Of a stretch of 5,397 bases of DNA, positions 1-3,585 are shown in pieces. Position 1 is the stretch's first letter. Each line of letters begins with the position of its first letter. The DNA comes from Acidimicrobiales bacterium (GTDB lineage Bacteria; Actinomycetota; Acidimicrobiia; Acidimicrobiales; Palsa-688): the NCBI GenBank assembly GCA_030039575.1, contig JASHVH010000163.1, positions 1-5,397 of the forward strand, read 5' to 3'. The position numbers and the translations under genes were made by a program. A model generated the notes under the pieces. It made no database searches, was not told where the DNA came from, and saw only the letters and a list, made by a program, of their open reading frames with translations.

Positions 1-1
1 C

Positions 2-304
2 AGTTCGTTGGTATTTGCCACCCCGGTCGTCCAGTATTGGCCCGACAGGCTGTACCGGGGGCACGTGGCATTGGCCGGGGACGCCGCCCATGCCGCCTCG
101 CCAATGGTGGGCGGCGGGTTCCGTCAGGGCCTCTACGACGTCGTCGCCCTCTCCGCTGCCTTCGAGGAAGACCGGAGCGGCGAGGTTGACCGACTGCTCG
201 AGAGCTACCAACATCAACGCTTGGCGTCGGCGCAGGCGCACGTCGAGCACAGCGAGGCCGCCAGCCAGCAGTACCTCGACCGGGGGAACTGGGGCTGGCA
301 GTAA
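2..304 (+). CDS. FAD-dependent monooxygenase, C-terminal fragment (5' end outside window)
   Basis: This is the last 100 codons of an FAD-dependent aromatic-ring monooxygenase of the p-hydroxybenzoate hydroxylase type; the reading frame is open to the left window edge. The diagnostic stretch is GHVALAGDAAHAASPMVGGG, the conserved GD motif that contacts the ribityl chain and pyrophosphate of FAD. It is followed by FRQGLYDVVALSAAF, the usual helix after it. In the family these enzymes use NAD(P)H and O2 to hydroxylate or epoxidise a ring substrate in the cytoplasm. The protein ends normally (GNWGWQ, TAA at 302-304), with a C-terminal helix rich in Ala, Gln and His. A TTG at position 8 could be read as a start but lies inside the conserved domain, so it is not one. 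The substrate cannot be told from this piece. The SDR remnant and FMN reductase downstream, on the same strand, suggest a former redox gene cluster. Confidence 0.88.
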   Translation, partial: SSLVFATPVVQYWPDRLYRGHVALAGDAAHAASPMVGGGFRQGLYDVVALSAAFEEDRSGEVDRLLESYQHQRLASAQAHVEHSEAASQQYLDRGNWGWQ

Positions 305-326
305 GAGCCGGTTAGTTGACTACAAG

Positions 327-345
327 CGTGCCCAATCTGGGCACG
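327..345. promoter_or_regulatory. Perfect 8-bp inverted repeat, possible operator or leader hairpin
   Basis: CGTGCCCA (327-334) and TGGGCACG (338-345) are exact reverse complements separated by ATC. The dyad lies 22 bases after the monooxygenase stop and 4 bases before the GGAGG of the SDR remnant. There is no T-run after it, so it is a poor intrinsic terminator. Its placement suits a regulator operator or a leader hairpin next to the ribosome site. A TTGACT at 316-321 resembles a -35 box, but no convincing -10 follows. Confidence 0.45.
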
Positions 346-349
346 GAAC

Positions 350-354
350 GGAGG
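350..354 (+). promoter_or_regulatory. Ribosome binding site of the SDR remnant
   Basis: GGAGG lies 6 bases before ATG 361. This strong site fixes the original start of the SDR gene, even though the reading frame that follows is broken after about nine codons. Confidence 0.7.
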
Positions 355-360
355 TACGTG

Positions 361-845
361 ATGAGCGAGCCAGTGTGGTTCGTGACCAGGGGTCGGGCTA
401 CTTCATCCAGGTGACCTCGATCGGAGGGCGGCTGACGGCTCCCGGTCTTTCCGCTTACCAGTCGGCGAAGTTCGCCGTCGAGGGCTTCTCCAGGGTCCTC
501 AGCCAGGAAGTCTCCGGCCTGGGGATCAAGGTGACCTTGGCCGAGCCGGACGGGATGCGCACCGACTGGGCCGGCTCGTCCATGGACATCCCCGTCATGT
601 CGAGCGCCTACATACCGACGGTCGGCGCCATGGCCGAGCAACTTCGGGCGCGGTCGGGGAGCGAGCCGATCGACCCGGTCAAGGTGGCCCGGGTTTTCCT
701 CGACCTGGCTGAACAAAGAGACCCGCCGCTGCACCTGGTCCTCGGCCGCGACGCAGTCGATTACATCGCCAGGGACATGGCGGAGACGGCCGCTTCGGAC
801 GCCGAGTGGGCCGAGGTTGGCCGCTCGGTCGACTTCGACAGCTGA
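361..845 (+). pseudogene. Short-chain dehydrogenase/reductase remnant with internal deletion and frame change
   Basis: From ATG 361 the reading is MSEPVWFVT, a typical SDR first beta-strand that should run into the TGxxxGxG cofactor loop. Instead the sequence jumps to RGRATSSR and stops at 412-414. The rest of an SDR continues in another frame from about 388 to the TGA at 843-845: GSGYFIQVTSIGG with the catalytic Ser codon at 417-419, then SAYQSAKFAVEGFS with the YxxxK pair at Tyr 456-458 and Lys 468-470, then PDGMRTDW and a normal C-terminus with HLVLGRDAV. In classical SDRs the catalytic Ser sits near residue 140; here it is about 19 codons from the start. Roughly 120 residues, including the whole dinucleotide-binding loop, are therefore missing. 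The remnant cannot bind NAD(P) in the usual way. The second part is open far upstream in its own frame, so a short catalytic-half peptide could in principle be translated. An assembly error is the main alternative to a true deletion. Confidence 0.85.
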
Positions 846-890
846 CACGTAGGGCAGGAGACGATTTCCCCGCTGGCTCATGGCAGGTAC

Positions 891-932
891 GGGTGCCCGA
901 TTACCCGTTCGGGCTGAGCGTCCTCGGACGCT
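891..932 (+). other. Tandem hairpins between the SDR remnant and the FMN reductase
   Basis: Two perfect stems stand side by side. GCCCGA (895-900) pairs with TCGGGC (909-914). AGCGTCC (917-923) pairs with GGACGCT (926-932), which as RNA would give a tight C(CTCG)G-type loop. A competing pairing, GGGT (891-894) with ACCC (903-906), interlocks with the first stem and could form a pseudoknot or a switch. The structure ends 13 bases before ATG 946. It could be a leader element of the next gene or an end structure of the SDR transcript; no T-run follows. Confidence 0.4.
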
Positions 933-935
933 GGC

Positions 936-941
936 GGTGAT
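936..941 (+). promoter_or_regulatory. Ribosome binding site of the FMN reductase
   Basis: GGTGAT at 936-941 matches the 3' part of the extended Shine-Dalgarno GGAGGTGATC and stands 4 bases before ATG 946. It supports 946 over the in-frame ATG at 880, whose nearest purine-rich site (GGCAGGAG, 853-860) is about 19 bases away. Confidence 0.45.
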
Positions 942-945
942 TATC

Positions 946-1614
946 ATGAACCGTGTGCCGGCTGAGACTAGACCCGCCCGTGAACCAATAAAGTTCCTTG
1001 TCTTTTCTGCTTCACTGCGCCACGAGTCGCTGAACACGAAGCTCGCTCAATTGGCTGTCGAGTGCATCCAGGCGCACGGTGGCGAAGCGGATTTTGCTTT
1101 GATGCGAGACTTCGATGCCCCTTCGTACGACATCGACGTGCAGGACAGCGAGGGCTTTCCCCCCGGGGCCGACCGGTTCCGCGCCCGGCTTTTAGCTTGC
1201 GACGCATTCGTGGTTTCTTCACCGGAGTACAACGCCTCAATGCCGGGAGCGCTGAAGAACGCCATCGACTGGGTATCGCGTTATAAGCCGCAACCCTTCA
1301 ACGAACGCCACGGCCTCCTTATGTCGGCGTCACCCTCGATGGGGGGCGGCAACCGTGGCCTGTGGGCTCTCCGCGTCCCTTTCGAGCACCTGGGCGCCCG
1401 GATTTACCCGGATATGTTCTCCCTGGCGCAAGCCCACCTCGCCTTTGACCTGAAGGGCCAGCTCGTCGACCCGCAGTTGAGTGAGAGGTTCGATACCAAC
1501 ATCGCTGACTTTATGGACCTGGTCGAGGCGTCCAAGCACTACCCATGCGTAAAGCGGGCATGGGTCGAGTACCTCGGAGAACATACCGAACCAGTTCTCG
1601 ACCGGGTCGAATAA
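946..1614 (+). CDS. NADPH-dependent FMN reductase-like flavoprotein
   Basis: The 222-residue product has the flavodoxin-like fold of the NADPH-dependent FMN reductase family, which also includes quinone, azo-dye and chromate reductases. Residues 16-30 carry a beta-strand then SASLRHESLN, the phosphate-binding loop for FMN. Residues 92-109, SPEYNASMPGALKNAIDW, are the family signature that packs on the flavin ring. ASPSMGGGNRG (128-138) is the usual Gly-rich loop before the last helices. No signal peptide or membrane segment is seen, so it should be a soluble cytoplasmic enzyme passing hydride from NAD(P)H to FMN or a quinone-like acceptor. Start 946 (MNRVPAET) is preferred; ATG 880 would add 22 residues encoded across two perfect hairpins. 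The first 80 or so codons use more A/T-ending codons (for example AAG TTC CTT GTC TTT TCT GCT TCA) than the flanking genes, hinting at a different origin. It may supply reduced flavin or act as a partner reductase, but the substrate is unknown. Confidence 0.9.
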   Translation: MNRVPAETRPAREPIKFLVFSASLRHESLNTKLAQLAVECIQAHGGEADFALMRDFDAPSYDIDVQDSEGFPPGADRFRARLLACDAFVVSSPEYNASMPGALKNAIDWVSRYKPQPFNERHGLLMSASPSMGGGNRGLWALRVPFEHLGARIYPDMFSLAQAHLAFDLKGQLVDPQLSERFDTNIADFMDLVEASKHYPCVKRAWVEYLGEHTEPVLDRVE

Positions 1615-1624
1615 CGACGCCATC

Positions 1625-1653
1625 AACGGCGGCGGGTCAGCGCCGCAGCCGTT
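1625..1653 (+). other. GC-rich hairpin after the FMN reductase
   Basis: GCGGCG (1629-1634) pairs exactly with CGCCGC (1641-1646) around the loop GTCAG-type hexamer 1635-1640. An alternative pairing joins AACGGC (1625-1630) to GCCGTT (1648-1653). It starts 10 bases after the stop codon and has no T-run, so it is probably a transcript-end structure acting with the next hairpin. Confidence 0.35.
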
Positions 1654-1661
1654 CCACGGCG

Positions 1662-1710
1662 GACGCCGCCAGGGCGACAAAGGTCTGGCGGCGTCAAAGC
1701 CTTTATTTCT
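1662..1710 (+). terminator. Probable transcription terminator of the FMN reductase
   Basis: GACGCCGCCAG (1662-1672) and CTGGCGGCGTC (1685-1695) form a perfect 11-bp stem with a 12-base loop. The T-rich stretch TTTATTTCTT follows at 1701-1710. The six bases between stem and T-tract and the broken T-run make it imperfect, but the stem is the strongest in the window. It lies 47 bases after the FMN reductase stop. Confidence 0.55.
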
Positions 1711-1757
1711 TAAACGCACTGGCTGGACCGTGTCGTTGCCATATGGCGGTCCGGAGT

Positions 1758-1788
1758 GGCCGGCTGGAGGGTGTCGGTCCTTTTTCTT
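1758..1788 (+). terminator. Second terminator-like hairpin between convergent genes
   Basis: GGCCG (1758-1762) can pair with CGGTCC (1775-1780) with one bulged base, and the run TTTTTCTT follows at once (1781-1788). The T-run overlaps the stop codon of the binding-protein gene on the other strand (1787-1789). A separate 10-bp palindrome, GCCATATGGC, stands at 1738-1747. It would stop + strand transcription just before it runs antisense into the binding-protein gene. Confidence 0.4.
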
Positions 1789-2929
1789 AGTTTGCGATCA
1801 CGAAGCTTTTGTTGTCATCGACGCGCAGGATGCTGACGGGGACGTTGGTGCGGTAGCCGGTCTTGGGGTTAATGGTGATCAGGCCGGTGGCCCCGAGGAA
1901 ACCTTCGGTCTGGCGGAGCTCGTGCTCGACGGCCTCAGGGTTGTAGCTCTGCGCCGCGTCGATCGCCCGGAACAGGAGCCGGGCGGAGTCATAGGTGAAC
2001 GAGCCCCACACCCCCGGGTCAGTGCCGAACACCGAGCGGTACTGGCGCACGTAGGTGGCGGCCGACGGCATCTGCGGGGCGGCGGGGACGCCGCTGAACA
2101 CGCACCTCTGGGCCTGGGCCAGGGTGGTCTGGGTGAGGAAGCCGTTGTCCACGTTGGCCAGCCCCATCAGGCAGGGCGGGGCGCTGCCATCGGCGGTGAG
2201 CGCCTTGGCGATCTGGACGCCCTCCGGGTAGTACGTGCTCACGTACACGAAGCCGGGGTTGGTCGAGAGGGCGGTGGCCACCTGGCCGGCGTAGTAGGTG
2301 GCGCTCTGGCCCTCCTTCACCGAGGTCCAGGTGACCGAATCGCCCCGTTGGGCCAGCGCCGCCCGCAGCCGCACCGCCATGCCCTCGGTGAAGGCGCCGT
2401 TGGCGGTGTCGTCGACCAGCATGGCCACGTGCTTGGCCCCGACGCTCTCCACGTAACGGGCCTCGATGGGGGAGATCTGCGTGTTCATAGGCTGGACGGT
2501 GGCACCGAAGCCGGCGGTGGCGTCGAGCGACGTCATCCATAGCGGCAGGACATTGTCCCGCCGGTAGAGCGGGAGGTTGGCCACCCCCACTGACGAGTTG
2601 TACGGCCCGACCACAAAATGGATGCCTTTATTGACCACCTGCAGCGCCACCGCTTTGGCGGCGGCCGCGTTGGCCTTGTCGTCGGCCGCGTACACCACCA
2701 CCTTCCGGCCGTCCCATAGGCCGCCGTACGCGTCCAGTTGCTTGACCGCCAGCTCCACGCCGCGGAGCTGGTCCAGGCCGTTCGACGCCTGCGCCCCGCT
2801 TTGCGGCCCCTCGACCGCGATCACCAGCGGAGGCGGCGCGCCCGCGGCCAGAGCCGCAACTGGAGCAAACCCCCAGGCGGACAGGGCGAAAATCGCGCAC
2901 AGCGAGGCAGCACCCTTCCCGACCATCAC
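1787..2929 (-). CDS. Branched-chain amino acid-type ABC transporter solute-binding protein
   Basis: The 380-residue product is a complete periplasmic-binding-protein type I protein of the LivJ/LivK family, which captures small solutes outside the membrane and delivers them to an ABC permease. Residues 1-28 form a Sec signal peptide: Lys5, a hydrophobic core, and a cut likely after ALA at 28. The only early Cys (11) is not in a lipobox, so lipid anchoring is not evident. Family marks in order are a Gly-rich N-terminal strand (35-50), RGVELAVKQLDAYGG (56-70), ADDKANAAAA (82-91), VVGPYNSSVG (106-115), the lobe-2 region with FVYVSTYYPEG (227-237), FTYDSARLLFRAI (311-323) and LGATGLITINPKTGYR (345-360). 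Cys253 and Cys276 could form a disulfide. The GTG at 2929 is taken as start; ATG 2926, immediately after, is equally possible. No permease or ATPase gene is in the window, so the partner and ligand are unknown. It converges on the FMN reductase and diverges from the repeat-protein gene. Confidence 0.92.
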   Translation of the reverse strand: MMVGKGAASLCAIFALSAWGFAPVAALAAGAPPPLVIAVEGPQSGAQASNGLDQLRGVELAVKQLDAYGGLWDGRKVVVYAADDKANAAAAKAVALQVVNKGIHFVVGPYNSSVGVANLPLYRRDNVLPLWMTSLDATAGFGATVQPMNTQISPIEARYVESVGAKHVAMLVDDTANGAFTEGMAVRLRAALAQRGDSVTWTSVKEGQSATYYAGQVATALSTNPGFVYVSTYYPEGVQIAKALTADGSAPPCLMGLANVDNGFLTQTTLAQAQRCVFSGVPAAPQMPSAATYVRQYRSVFGTDPGVWGSFTYDSARLLFRAIDAAQSYNPEAVEHELRQTEGFLGATGLITINPKTGYRTNVPVSILRVDDNKSFVIAN

Positions 2930-2943
2930 CCATCACTTCCCAT
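2926..2943 (-). CDS. Candidate five-codon upstream ORF (MGSDG), copy nearest the binding-protein gene
   Basis: On the - strand ATG GGA AGT GAT GGG TGA reads from 2943 to 2926. Its TGA shares a base with ATG 2926 of the binding-protein gene (TGATG), the classic layout for translational coupling. The site GGGAAG (2941-2936) lies inside it, 6 bases before GTG 2929. It may simply be a by-product of the 22-bp repeat; no sequence evidence shows translation. Confidence 0.2.
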   Translation of the reverse strand: MGSDG

Positions 2944-2970
2944 ATGCTCACCCATCACTCCCCATATGCT
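2927..2970. repeat. 22-bp tandem direct repeat (two copies) at the binding-protein start
   Basis: Positions 2927-2948 and 2949-2970 are identical except for one base (T2938 versus C2960). Each unit contains CATATG and, on the - strand, a GGGRAG ribosome-site-like stretch followed by TGATGGGTG. The proximal copy includes the GTG start codon of the binding-protein gene. Slippage between copies would change the leader by 22 bases without altering the protein. Confidence 0.85.
2948..2965 (-). CDS. Candidate five-codon upstream ORF (MGSDG), distal copy
   Basis: On the - strand ATG GGG AGT GAT GGG TGA reads from 2965 to 2948, encoding the same MGSDG peptide as the copy next to the gene. A GGAG (2974-2971) stands 5 bases before its ATG, a proper ribosome-site spacing. 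The two copies are 22 bases apart and so in different frames, yet both keep start, codons and stop. Translation is an inference. Confidence 0.2.
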   Translation of the reverse strand: MGSDG

Positions 2971-2987
2971 CTCCAAACGCCATTTCT

Positions 2988-3012
2988 GCGCAAAGGACGG
3001 CGCGGTTTGCGC
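2988..3012. promoter_or_regulatory. Inverted repeat GCGCAAA-N11-TTTGCGC, candidate operator
   Basis: GCGCAAA (2988-2994) and TTTGCGC (3006-3012) are exact reverse complements with an 11-base spacer, an 18-bp centre-to-centre distance, close to two helical turns. The dyad is about 60-85 bases upstream of the binding-protein start, where an operator or promoter would be expected. A second dyad, CCGGAA (3035-3040) with TTCCGG (3051-3056), lies beyond it. No clear -35/-10 pair is visible on the - strand. Confidence 0.4.
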
Positions 3013-3574
3013 GCTCTCAGCCAACGCATCGCCGCCGGAAAAACGTGCCATTCCGGTAGAGCCTTCATCGAGAGAACCCCGGGCAAACGGCACGCCCGCC
3101 GTGGCCATTCAAAAGTAAGCGCCAGAACTGGCCCGCCCTGAATAGCCACCGCCCAGGGAACATACTGCGAGTTCCGTCCAGTAGCAAGCGTCCCTCACAT
3201 TGAGCTTTAGCAAGTCTTGGCATGGACGAACCCACGTCGATTGCACGTCTACCGAGAACGACACGGATGCACGCCGGCAGAACCAAGGTCATCGCATGAG
3301 CGCGGCGCACTCCAAGCACGTGTCGTTTACGCGGGGCGAGATATTGCCGGCGCTTTTGGTTAGCGTTCTCATTTGGCCGCGGATGACCATGAGCCGCTGC
3401 GCCTGCAAGACGCCGGTTCTCTAATTCAGGCATTTCGTGCATTTCACTCAAACCTAAACACCGTTCGCTCGTCCGCTGCCACCTTCGGCAGCCGTGCGCC
3501 GTCAGGAGTACACTTTTTTCCGCAGCCCTCGGGCCCGGTGCCCGGCGCAAGGGCGTTCGCGGTCATGGTCCCCC

Positions 3575-3580
3575 AGGAGG
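3575..3580 (+). promoter_or_regulatory. Strong ribosome binding site of the repeat-protein gene
   Basis: AGGAGG ends 5 bases before ATG 3586, the best Shine-Dalgarno in the window. It decides the start in favour of 3586 over ATG 3565 (upstream of the site) and ATG 3700 (no site), even though a normal signal peptide would begin at 3700. Confidence 0.75.
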
Positions 3581-3585
3581 TCGAG

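Larger units (their letters stand above)
2971..3585. other. Intergenic region without a recognisable gene
   Basis: This stretch separates the divergent binding-protein and repeat-protein genes. It is less GC-rich than either and shows no sustained coding pattern on either strand. It holds the two dyads noted near the binding-protein gene, a 12-base near-palindrome GCCAGAACTGGC (3121-3132) nested with GGCCA/TGGCC (3103-3107, 3129-3133), a short direct repeat GCATTTC (3430-3436, 3439-3445), a hairpin GCTGCC/GGCAGC (3475-3480, 3487-3492) and a six-T run at 3514-3519. A 42-codon ORF at 3296-3424 (+) lacks a good ribosome site and resembles nothing I know. Promoters for both flanking genes are presumably here, but none can be placed with confidence. 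Confidence 0.6.

Noticed and set aside
15..360. Upstream part of the long + strand frame that runs into the SDR remnant
   Set aside because: It is an out-of-frame reading of the monooxygenase gene with Pro/Arg/Ser-rich nonsense; only the part after about 388 is SDR.
880..945. Earlier ATG start of the FMN reductase
   Set aside because: It lacks a properly spaced ribosome site, and the added residues are encoded across two perfect hairpins; family similarity begins near residue 16 of the shorter form.
312..1037. 241-codon - strand ORF
   Set aside because: It is antisense to the SDR remnant and the start of the FMN reductase, rich in Arg/Gly/His, and shows no known domain.
1730..2542. 270-codon + strand ORF antisense to the binding-protein gene
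   Set aside because: Its Gly/His/Arg-rich content mirrors the codon pattern of the true gene on the - strand; no ribosome site or domain is seen.
3296..3424. Possible 42-codon + strand small gene (MSAAHSKHVSFTRGE...)
   Set aside because: There is only a weak AAGG upstream, no recognisable family and no coding bias; mentioned only within the intergenic entry.
3484..3514. Possible promoter for the repeat-protein gene (TACACT at 3509-3514)
   Set aside because: The -10-like hexamer has no acceptable -35 at 16-18 bases, so it was not called.
3475..3519. Hairpin GCTGCC/GGCAGC with a T6 run as a terminator
   Set aside because: The T-run starts more than 20 bases after the stem and no gene ends just upstream on the + strand.
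3065..3550. 161-codon - strand ORF in the intergenic region
   Set aside because: It lacks a ribosome site, a coding-like composition and any recognisable motif.
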